From GCA-2716065 sp036123135 (GTDB taxonomy: Bacteria; Bacteroidota; Bacteroidia; Flavobacteriales_D; Parvicellaceae): a stretch of DNA of 41,024 nt. Under the pieces are notes generated by a model. It did no database searches and was not told the DNA's origin. It saw nothing but the letters and a program-made list of their open reading frames with translations. Shown here one piece after another: positions 1 to 6,837 of this stretch. How positions within the stretch are numbered: the stretch's first letter is position 1; every line of letters starts with the position of its first letter. The DNA is taken from positions 1 to 41,024 of the forward strand of contig JAZADZ010000020.1 in assembly GCA_036123135.1 (NCBI GenBank). The letters run 5' to 3'. Position numbers and translations under genes: made by a program.

Positions 1-204
1 GCCGATTTTGATGCCTCAATTAGTCCTGAAAGAATTGAAAAGAACATTCTTAAAAATACAGAGTCGGGTTCAATAATAGTATTGCACGACAACCCAAATT
101 TTGCAGAAAAAATGCTTAGTGTTCTACCATCAATTATTGAAAAGCTTAAAAAGAAAGGATTCGTATTTTCTTCAATTACTCCCTCTCTATTTCACCCAAC
201 GTAA
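1..204 (+). CDS. Polysaccharide deacetylase family protein, C-terminal end (partial)
   Basis: The reading frame is open from the first base to a TAA at 202-204, giving 67 C-terminal residues; the start lies outside the window. The segment GSIIVLHDNPNF followed by a helix rich in Lys and a final strand GFVFSSI resembles the last part of NodB-fold polysaccharide deacetylases, where a conserved S-I-V-x-x-H-D motif follows the barrel and the C-terminal helix precedes a strand ending in F-x-x-I. These enzymes remove acetyl groups from cell-envelope sugars. The gene converges on the TonB receptor gene and the two coding ends overlap by 29 bases. The metal-binding N-terminal half cannot be checked, so the assignment rests on the tail only. 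Confidence 0.7.
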   Translation, partial: ADFDASISPERIEKNILKNTESGSIIVLHDNPNFAEKMLSVLPSIIEKLKKKGFVFSSITPSLFHPT

Positions 205-2485
205 AACGGACTCCACCATAGTACATTCTACCAAAAATAGGTGCCCATATGAGCGCACTTTCAAAAAATTCCCCAAACGGATTTTCAGCAGATAAAATTG
301 GATTTTTTTGGGTGTAATTTAAAAGGTTTTCAGCCCCTAAGTATATTTCTAGTCGTTTTCCAAAAACTCTTGTAAACTGAGCATTCATCAAAAAATAATC
401 ATCGCTTCTACCATTCAGAATAAGCTCCTGAGGGTTGTCTCTAGTAAATGGAATTCGTTGGCTTCCGATCCATTGAGCTGTAAGGTCAAATTTCCATTGC
501 TTGGCTTTCCTCTTTTTAGTCTCATAAGCAAGGTTTACAAATCCTCTGTTTCTTGAAAGTAATGGCTTTTCTCTTAGTTGTCCTGAATAATTAGAGAACA
601 CATCAAGATATCTATATGCAAGCCGGATATCAAATCGTTTAAACAACTCATAGTTTAACTCAAGCTGAAATGAATTAGAAATAGACTGCCCTTGCAAATT
701 ATAAAAATGTACTTCTCTTGCTGTTTGATCTAAATCTATAACCAATTGATTTTGAAAAAACGTATGGTATACATCAATATGAACCGAACCTTCTCGATAC
801 AACAGCTCAAACTCTTTAAGAAAAGCACATCCAAAATTCCATGAAATCTCTTGTTCGAGCCCAAACGGATTAGAAGAGTTCGAACTATTCTGAGCATTTG
901 GATGCAACAACCAGTCTCTAGAGCTTGGTAGGAATCCTACATTTTCCATTATCAAAAATGGTGTTCTTCTTCCGCTCCCTGCCATTAACTTCAAAACAGT
1001 CTCATTTGAAAAGTTATATCTAAAATGAACTCTTGGTGTAATAAAACCACCATAAATTGTGCTAAAATCCGCTCTTAAACCAGCAATTAAACCAGCCTTT
1101 TCTGAACCATATGTAAATTCGAAATAAGCTCCTGGAATCATCTCATTTAGAACATAATTTCCATTCATAGAAAATGCGGTGTCTCCACTGCTAAGTGTTT
1201 CATTTGCATTGTCGTATTGAAAACTAATTCCAGTTTTAAAATAATTTTCTTCTATATCATTTAATGAACCTATCTTTTTTTGAAAAATTAGATTGGCATA
1301 TGCACTATTTTGGATTCCATTGTACCGCTTTAGTCCAAAAAGAGATTTTTGATTGACTTGTGTTCCGCTCAATTGTAGTGCTAGACTTTTAAAATCGTCA
1401 TCAGAAAATAGGTAGCCTATTTTCGCAAACCCTCCAATTTTGTTCGTAGTTAAGTTTACTCTGTATGCTCCTTCAGAAGATGGAGGTGTTAAGCTGTCCT
1501 CTAGACTGAGATTGCCCGCACGTGCATCAATATATACTGCATCGGCACCTAACTCCATGTGTATTCTCTCAGAGCGAAAATTCCATTGATTTCTAAGAAT
1601 GTAACGATCTGCAAGAGGGTTATCTAAAAAACCATCGTTGTTTCTATCGTTCTCAAATTGATTGTTTTTTGAATGGGCAAGAACAGTTGTTTCCCAATTC
1701 TTGCCAACTTTTGTAGAATAATAGAAATTACTCTCCATGATTCCTGCTTGATTACCATAAACATTTAAATGCATCTTCTCTGCATTTCCTGGCTGCTTTA
1801 AATCCAAGTTTATTTGCCCTACCATGCTTTCAAAACCATTTAAGACTGAGCCTGCTCCTTTGGATACGTAAATTCCATTTATCCAAGGACCTGGTATTTC
1901 CTCTAGTCCATACAGTACAGACAGACCTCTAATAGTAGGCAGGTTGGAAGATAATAATTGAACGTACTTTCCTGAAAGTCCCAACATTTGAATTTGTTTT
2001 GACCCCGTAACAGCATCTGTAAAACTTGCATCAATTGATGGGTTGGTTTCGAAACTAGCAGCTAAATTGCAGCATGCGGCTTTACGTAATTCTCCTTGTG
2101 ATATGATTTGAGCATCTCTAGGGTCAAACTTTGAAAAACTATAATTTCCCTTTTCGAAAAGCACCTCAAACTCGTCTAAAATTTTTCCTTCACTAAGAAT
2201 TACATTTACCTCTTTATTCGTTTGAACATCAACTGTGTCAGATTCAAATCCAGTAAAACTGAAAATCAAATTACTATACTCTTGAGTATTGATTAACTTA
2301 AAATAGCCTTCAGTATTTGTTGTTGTTCCATTTGTAGACCCTTGAAATAAAACATTAACGCCTGGAAGAGGGGATATTGAATCTTCACTAACTAACTCAA
2401 AAACATGACCTTCAATGACCTTGTCTTGTGCAAATGAAAAGGTAAAAAATAAGACAGAAAAATAGCTTAGAAATTGCTTTTTCAT
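176..2485 (-). CDS. TonB-dependent receptor with carboxypeptidase-like N-terminal domain, metal-linked
   Basis: A 769-residue outer-membrane receptor. The start chosen is the Met of MKKQFLSYF (2485), which begins a clear signal peptide ending in SFAQ; ten further upstream codons exist but lie over the gap to the HMA gene. After the signal peptide comes a carboxypeptidase-D regulatory-like beta domain (about residues 25-105, with PLPGVNVLFQGS and TNTEGYFKL), then a plug domain with a Cys-Cys pair (AACCNLAASFETNPS) and a 22-strand-type barrel ending in an aromatic-rich strand (GGVRFTL). It is the last gene of a three-gene leftward operon with an HMA protein and a HYC_CC_PP protein, which points to a metal such as copper as cargo or signal; that substrate is inferred from context only. 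Confidence 0.88.
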   Translation of the reverse strand: MKKQFLSYFSVLFFTFSFAQDKVIEGHVFELVSEDSISPLPGVNVLFQGSTNGTTTNTEGYFKLINTQEYSNLIFSFTGFESDTVDVQTNKEVNVILSEGKILDEFEVLFEKGNYSFSKFDPRDAQIISQGELRKAACCNLAASFETNPSIDASFTDAVTGSKQIQMLGLSGKYVQLLSSNLPTIRGLSVLYGLEEIPGPWINGIYVSKGAGSVLNGFESMVGQINLDLKQPGNAEKMHLNVYGNQAGIMESNFYYSTKVGKNWETTVLAHSKNNQFENDRNNDGFLDNPLADRYILRNQWNFRSERIHMELGADAVYIDARAGNLSLEDSLTPPSSEGAYRVNLTTNKIGGFAKIGYLFSDDDFKSLALQLSGTQVNQKSLFGLKRYNGIQNSAYANLIFQKKIGSLNDIEENYFKTGISFQYDNANETLSSGDTAFSMNGNYVLNEMIPGAYFEFTYGSEKAGLIAGLRADFSTIYGGFITPRVHFRYNFSNETVLKLMAGSGRRTPFLIMENVGFLPSSRDWLLHPNAQNSSNSSNPFGLEQEISWNFGCAFLKEFELLYREGSVHIDVYHTFFQNQLVIDLDQTAREVHFYNLQGQSISNSFQLELNYELFKRFDIRLAYRYLDVFSNYSGQLREKPLLSRNRGFVNLAYETKKRKAKQWKFDLTAQWIGSQRIPFTRDNPQELILNGRSDDYFLMNAQFTRVFGKRLEIYLGAENLLNYTQKNPILSAENPFGEFFESALIWAPIFGRMYYGGVRFTLGEIERE

Positions 2486-2490
2486 ATCTA

Positions 2491-2820
2491 CTATTCTCTT
2501 TTGTACTGACAACAATGATGGAGGTTTTCATACACCTCTTTTTTCGCTTTTGCCTTTTTGGTGTCGTGGCCAATACCAGCAAGTATTGCGTGAATTTCTT
2601 CCTCTTTGATCTGTTCGGGTTTATACACAATTCTACACATTTTAGAGTCAACATCCCAATCGGCTACTTTTATACCTTTTACATCAAGAGCTAGTTCGAT
2701 GCGGTCTTCACACATTCCACAAACTCCATTGACAAAAATTTCAGTGTCAATAATCTTTTTCGATTGACCAATCAATTGGATTGAAATAATACCAAATAAT
2801 ATAACGATTACTTTTTTCAT
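2491..2820 (-). CDS. Heavy-metal-associated (HMA) domain protein, exported
   Basis: A 109-residue protein if started at the Met of MKKVIVILF (2820), which gives a signal peptide ending near IGQS; a start three codons further upstream (2829) is possible. The mature part is a single HMA-like ferredoxin fold with the motif NGVCGMCEDRIE, a variant of the family CxxC metal site, followed by the typical VDSKMCRIVY strand and a helix (EEEIHAIL). The tail holds a His-His-Cys-Cys group (HHCCQYK) that could add metal ligands. It ends 5 bases before the TonB receptor start, so the two are surely cotranscribed. Likely a periplasmic metal-binding partner; copper is the usual ligand of this fold, but the metal here is inferred. 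Confidence 0.85.
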   Translation of the reverse strand: MKKVIVILFGIISIQLIGQSKKIIDTEIFVNGVCGMCEDRIELALDVKGIKVADWDVDSKMCRIVYKPEQIKEEEIHAILAGIGHDTKKAKAKKEVYENLHHCCQYKRE

Positions 2821-2880
2821 ATTGTACATTTTAATTTTTTTTAAACTTTTAATAGGGGAAGCAAAAAATAAAATAAGCAA

Positions 2881-3294
2881 CTACGCGTAAAAAAGCAGCT
2901 GATGATTGGAAATTATCCTTTGAACTGAGGTTTTGTTTGGAGGAGGGTTAATACGACTCCAAATACTAGAAGCATCATTTATAGCATAAGAGGAGATATG
3001 AGTGTTGAAAAGATTAGTAGAAAAAATAGCACTAAATTTTTTAGCGATAAAACATCCGATTTGGTCATCTGTTAAATCCAATACATAGATGGAATCCTCA
3101 CACTCACAATCGGGTTGTTGCTTTTCATCAGAGTGGCAACAAAAAGAAGAACACTCATTTTGTTGATTATCAAATAAAAAAGAGAGTAATGAAAACTCTA
3201 CTTTCCCATTTTGGCAATATTGAATATTATAAGATATTCCCAAATTGAATAGCAGATACCCCAAAACTAACAGTAATGCAATTGCTTTTTTCAC
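2881..3294 (-). CDS. HYC_CC_PP family small exported protein
   Basis: A 137-residue protein with an N-terminal hydrophobic segment (MKKAIALLLVLGYLLFNLG). It shows the three landmarks after which a Bacteroidota protein family is named: a Tyr-Cys near residue 25 (IQYCQNG), a Cys-Cys in CSSFCCHSDE, and a Pro run near the C-terminus (INPPPNK). Several further Cys (DCECEDS, QIGC) could bind metal or form disulfides. Proteins of this family commonly sit beside an HMA protein and a TonB-dependent receptor, exactly as here, but their role is not established. It is the first gene of the leftward operon. Family membership is recognised from pattern and context; function is unknown. Confidence 0.75.
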   Translation of the reverse strand: MKKAIALLLVLGYLLFNLGISYNIQYCQNGKVEFSLLSFLFDNQQNECSSFCCHSDEKQQPDCECEDSIYVLDLTDDQIGCFIAKKFSAIFSTNLFNTHISSYAINDASSIWSRINPPPNKTSVQRIISNHQLLFYA

Positions 3295-3298
3295 GATC

Positions 3299-3326
3299 CA
3301 AAAATACTAAATCTATCAAAAACCAA
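3299..3326 (-). promoter_or_regulatory. Promoter of the HYC_CC_PP / HMA / TonB operon
   Basis: Read on the minus strand, TATTTTTG (3306-3299) is a perfect match to the Bacteroidota -7 box TAnnTTTG, with a TTG (3326-3324) 17 bases upstream as the -33 element. The box ends only 5 bases before the ATG at 3294, so the transcript would be leaderless or nearly so, unless another promoter is used. The spacer contains the 11-mer TTTTGATAGAT (3321-3311), which also occurs twice before the LytTR gene. Confidence 0.5.
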
Positions 3327-3449
3327 TCCATAAATTAAATCTGCACACTTGGATTCCTATTAAACATTTGTTTAAAAGAATCGAGGTCTTGTTAAAAACA
3401 TTATTTCTATCACAGGTGAATTATTTTTTCTTTTGTAAAAAACAAAATT

Positions 3450-4730
3450 ATGGTTGTATTGGTCTTAGGGTCTGGCGGAAGAGAGCATGCATTAGCATGG
3501 AAAATTGCACAAAGTTCTCTTTTAAGCAAGTTGTACATTGCTCCAGGAAATGCAGGAACATTAGAACTTGGGGAAAATGTATCAATTGATCCAGAAAATT
3601 TTCAGCTGGTTGCAAAATTTGCCTTAGAAAAAAAGGTTGAAATAATCGTAGTAGGTCCTGAAGGACCTTTGGTAAACGGTATAAACGATTATTTTTCCAA
3701 TGATCCCACATTATCTTCAATTACGGTTATAGGACCTAAAAAAGAAGGTGCAATTTTGGAAGGAAGCAAAGCTTTTTCAAAGAAATTTATGGCTGCTAAT
3801 AATATACCAACCGCAAAGTATAAATCCTTTGATGTCAATTCAATTGCAGAGGCAGAAGCTTTTTTAGAAACCATGAACCCACCCTATGTTATAAAAGCAG
3901 ATGGACTTGCCGCGGGAAAAGGCGTTTTAATTGTTGACGATCTAAAAAAAGCCAAAAAAGAATTAAAGTCTATGCTATCAGAGAGTAAATTTGGCGATGC
4001 AGGAAGTAAAGTGGTGATTGAAGAATTTTTAGACGGAATAGAAGTAAGTGTTTTTATAATTACAGATGGGATGTCTTACAAAATACTTCCTGAAGCCAAA
4101 GACTACAAAAGAATTGGGGAAGGAGATACCGGCTTGAACACTGGTGGTATGGGGGCCATTTCACCTGTTCCTTTCGCCAACAGAGAGTTCATGGATAAAG
4201 TAGAAAATCAGATTATAATTCCAACAATAAAAGGGCTTAGAAAAGAAAATATTGAGTATTCTGGATTTATCTTTTTTGGATTAATTCTAGTAAAGGGAGA
4301 TCCGTACGTTATCGAATACAATTGTAGGCTTGGTGATCCTGAAACTGAAGTAATCCTTCCAAGATTAAAATCTGATTTACTCGACTTATTTGATGGAATT
4401 GCAAGTGACACCTTGTCTGAAAGAGACGTTGAAATTGATCCTAAATCTGCTGGCACAGTTATGCTTGTTTCTGGTGGGTATCCTGGAAATTATTCCAAAG
4501 GAGAGACCATAACCATTGGAAGTAAGCACGAAAGAAGTATAATTTTTCATGCTGGCACAAAAAAGGAAAATAATTCTGTTCTAACCAACGGAGGAAGAGT
4601 TCTTTCAGTGACTTCCTATGGAAAAGACATTGAGTCTTCCATTCAAAACAGTTATACAACAATTGGCAACATTCATTTTAATAAAATGAACTTCAGAAAA
4701 GACATCGGAAAAGATTTGATTAAAAAGTGA
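3450..4730 (+). CDS. purD: Phosphoribosylamine--glycine ligase
   Basis: A 426-residue GARS, the usual length. It joins glycine to 5-phosphoribosylamine with ATP, the second step of IMP synthesis, in the cytoplasm. The N-terminal domain opens with LVLGSGGREHALAWK and carries VVGPEGPLV near residue 68. The ATP-grasp core holds KADGLAAGKGVLI around residue 148, the GDTGLNTGGMGAISP loop, and the metal-binding LGDPETEVILPRL around residue 293. The C-terminal domain has the SGGYPGNYSKG motif. Start at 3450 fits because the fold begins directly with the first strand. It converges with a small gene whose stop lies one base beyond its own TGA. Upstream, 3295-3449 holds no clear promoter, only a weak TTCTTTTG at 3428-3435. 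Confidence 0.98.
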   Translation: MVVLVLGSGGREHALAWKIAQSSLLSKLYIAPGNAGTLELGENVSIDPENFQLVAKFALEKKVEIIVVGPEGPLVNGINDYFSNDPTLSSITVIGPKKEGAILEGSKAFSKKFMAANNIPTAKYKSFDVNSIAEAEAFLETMNPPYVIKADGLAAGKGVLIVDDLKKAKKELKSMLSESKFGDAGSKVVIEEFLDGIEVSVFIITDGMSYKILPEAKDYKRIGEGDTGLNTGGMGAISPVPFANREFMDKVENQIIIPTIKGLRKENIEYSGFIFFGLILVKGDPYVIEYNCRLGDPETEVILPRLKSDLLDLFDGIASDTLSERDVEIDPKSAGTVMLVSGGYPGNYSKGETITIGSKHERSIIFHAGTKKENNSVLTNGGRVLSVTSYGKDIESSIQNSYTTIGNIHFNKMNFRKDIGKDLIKK

Positions 4731-4731
4731 G

Positions 4732-4917
4732 TTATTTAACCTGATTTGGGTCTTGATCAGCTTTTTTATTTAGTTTGTATTGAAGGAACATCCAATATAT
4801 CAAACCGAAAGAAATAAGCAAAGAAAAGAAGAGATTGGGAAGGTTTTGTAAAACTTCTAAACCGTTTTCAAAGCTGAAAACCAAAAGATCTCTTAATGGT
4901 AAGAATAACCAATCCAT
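4732..4917 (-). CDS. Small membrane protein, DUF6341-like
   Basis: A 61-residue protein with one strong transmembrane helix (NLFFSLLISFGLIYWMFLQ, residues about 28-46) and a charged Lys/Asp/Asn-rich cytoplasmic tail. The N-terminus is amphipathic (LRDLLVFSFENGLEVL). In Flavobacteria a small protein of this shape, annotated DUF6341, lies between purD and a DUF6427 membrane protein, as here; I assign it by resemblance and neighbourhood. Function is unknown. It is divergent from the DUF6427-like gene across a 90-base AT-rich gap that may hold both promoters. Confidence 0.7.
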   Translation of the reverse strand: MDWLFLPLRDLLVFSFENGLEVLQNLPNLFFSLLISFGLIYWMFLQYKLNKKADQDPNQVK

Positions 4918-5007
4918 AGCTTATTAAATTTTTGATAAAATTATAAAATAAAATTTATTAATTTCTAGGAGTTCAATAATATATTTATTTGAAATTACAC
5001 TTTATCG

Positions 5008-5922
5008 ATGGTAAGATTATTCAAGTCCAACAACCCTCTCATTTTGTTATTTCTTCCTCTTGTTGGATTTAGCTTGTTGTTTTCATTGAGGTTACTCTCT
5101 TTATCAACCGAAAAAATCCTTTTGATTATTTTTTTATTTGGTGTCGTTTTATCTACGGCAATATTTCTAAACAAAGGATTAAATAAAACCATTCTGTTTG
5201 GGAAACCTATTTACTTGAGTGCTTTATGCATTACATTTTTTTCTTGTATTGACCTAAGCTCAATTTCAATGTATCCCATTGTTCTTGCAAATCTTTTTTT
5301 ATGCTTTGGTTTTTTAAATCTTATTAAAATCAAAAGACAAATTCCATGTAAAGGGATAATATTTAATAGCTCGTGTTTCATTCTTTTAGCATCTGTTACT
5401 TACCCACCCTATTTAATTTTTATTTTACTTCCCTGGATGAGCCATTCAATAATTAAAAGTTTTAACATTAGAGAATTTCTAATGCCGCTGTTGGCAATTT
5501 TACTATTTTATATTTATGGTTGGTCGTTTTTTAGGTTAGTCAATACTGAGTTATTGCTAGAATACTATTCGCTTATTTTTAATGAAGGTACTGAACCCTT
5601 TAACTACTTTCACCTATTTATTTTTAGTACGCTGTGCGTTGGTCTGCTTTTTTCACTTATTGTATTATTGAAATTAAATTCAAGCGCAACCAACAGATTC
5701 AAAAAGCTAAGCTGGATTATTTCACTTTTTTTATTTTTTAGTTTAATTGCATCGGCTTATAATTTGTACAGCAATAAACCCATTCATGGACTTCTAACCA
5801 TGGCGGTTCCAGCTTCTATTATAATCCCCTTTTTATTGGTACATTCCAAAAAAACATTGTTAACCGAACTTTTTTTTAGCTCCTTTTTTATCGTCACATT
5901 ATTTTTGTTGTATTTGAAATAA
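5008..5922 (+). CDS. Multi-pass membrane protein, DUF6427-like
   Basis: A 304-residue, strongly hydrophobic protein with roughly eight to ten predicted membrane helices and short loops. The N-terminus (FKSNNPLILLFLPLVG) and overall layout resemble DUF6427, a Flavobacteriia family usually found near purD and nucleotide genes. No catalytic motif is visible. The gene is followed by purQ 74 bases downstream, in the same direction but with its own promoter-like boxes. The protein may concern envelope or transport functions, but I cannot support a specific role. Confidence in it being a real gene is high, in the family name moderate. Confidence 0.72.
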   Translation: MVRLFKSNNPLILLFLPLVGFSLLFSLRLLSLSTEKILLIIFLFGVVLSTAIFLNKGLNKTILFGKPIYLSALCITFFSCIDLSSISMYPIVLANLFLCFGFLNLIKIKRQIPCKGIIFNSSCFILLASVTYPPYLIFILLPWMSHSIIKSFNIREFLMPLLAILLFYIYGWSFFRLVNTELLLEYYSLIFNEGTEPFNYFHLFIFSTLCVGLLFSLIVLLKLNSSATNRFKKLSWIISLFLFFSLIASAYNLYSNKPIHGLLTMAVPASIIIPFLLVHSKKTLLTELFFSSFFIVTLFLLYLK

Positions 5923-5941
5923 CAAATTAGGCCCAATTTCC

Positions 5942-5971
5942 TTGCCTTTTCTTATTAAGAAAGTACCTTTA
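5942..5971 (+). promoter_or_regulatory. Putative purQ promoter
   Basis: TTG at 5942-5944, a 19-base spacer, then TACCTTTA at 5964-5971 (one mismatch to TAnnTTTG). The spacing fits the Bacteroidota promoter rule, and the ATG of purQ lies 25 bases downstream, giving a short leader. Confidence 0.45.
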
Positions 5972-5996
5972 CGATTCATTACTAATTGACGTTATT

Positions 5997-6689
5997 ATGA
6001 AATTTGGTGTTGTCACATTTCCGGGCTCAAACTGTAATCAAGATATGGTTTATGCCCTTAAAAATAACCTTCATCAAGAGGTGGTTGAATTGTGGCATAA
6101 AAATACTTCTCTTGAGGGTTGTGAGGCTATCGTTCTTCCTGGAGGATTTTCATATGGAGATTATTTACGTTCTGGTGCTATAGCTCGTTTTTCTCCAATT
6201 ATGCAGGAAGTTATCAACCACGCCAAAAATGGTGGAATTGTTATTGGAATTTGTAATGGTTTTCAAATCTTATGCGAATCAGGACTACTGCCGGGAGCTC
6301 TTTTACACAACACCAGCCAAAAATTTATTTGTAAAAATGTTTTTTTAAAAGCAGAGTCCAACACTGCTTTAATGACTAAGCACCTGTCATCAAGTAAAGC
6401 ATATTCCATTCCAATTGCTCATGGTGAGGGACGCTATTATGCGGATAAAAAGACACTTAAATTATTGAACGATAACGATCAAATTCTTTTTCGTTATTGC
6501 GACGAAAATGCTTTCCCAACTGCACAATCTAATCCAAATGGATCTGAAGAAAATATAGCAGGGATCTGTAATTCAACGATGAATGTTTTTGGAATGATGC
6601 CTCACCCTGAAAGAGCAGCAGACGAAAACCTTGGAAACCTAGATGGAAAACGTATTTTTGAATCCTTATTAAATCTAGTTTCTACGTAA
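5997..6689 (+). CDS. purQ: Phosphoribosylformylglycinamidine synthase, glutaminase subunit PurQ
   Basis: A 230-residue class I glutamine amidotransferase, normal for stand-alone PurQ. It supplies ammonia from glutamine to PurL for the fourth step of purine synthesis. The N-terminal strand and loop read FGVVTFPGSNCNQD, typical of PurQ; the oxyanion region is LPGGFSYGDYLRSGA; the catalytic Cys86 lies in GICNGFQIL; the His203-x-Glu205 pair lies in MMPHPERAA. A separate PurQ implies a three-part PurS/PurQ/small PurL enzyme, none of whose other parts is in this window, rather than the single large fused PurL seen in many Bacteroidota. No frame damage is seen. Confidence 0.96.
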   Translation: MKFGVVTFPGSNCNQDMVYALKNNLHQEVVELWHKNTSLEGCEAIVLPGGFSYGDYLRSGAIARFSPIMQEVINHAKNGGIVIGICNGFQILCESGLLPGALLHNTSQKFICKNVFLKAESNTALMTKHLSSSKAYSIPIAHGEGRYYADKKTLKLLNDNDQILFRYCDENAFPTAQSNPNGSEENIAGICNSTMNVFGMMPHPERAADENLGNLDGKRIFESLLNLVST

Positions 6690-6782
6690 ACGCATCCTTT
6701 TCTAAGTTTACAATCAATTGCTTATCAACTCTTTAAATGTAAAATTCATTTGAATTCAACTCCTTTTTACGAAAAATTATTA

Positions 6783-6813
6783 TTTCCTGATTCTTTCATT
6801 TAATCTAACTTTG
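6783..6813 (+). promoter_or_regulatory. Putative promoter of the second TonB receptor
   Basis: TAACTTTG at 6806-6813 is a perfect match to TAnnTTTG, with TTTC (6783-6786) 19 bases upstream as an imperfect -33 element. The receptor ATG at 6838 follows 24 bases later. The rest of 6690-6837 is AT-rich with nothing else I can identify. Confidence 0.5.
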
Positions 6814-6837
6814 AAACAACCATAAATCGAAAAACAA

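Noticed and set aside
5924..5939. AAATT...AATTT around GGCC after the DUF6427-like gene as a terminator.
   Set aside because: The stem is only five A-T pairs with a mismatch and no free loop, and no T-run follows closely.
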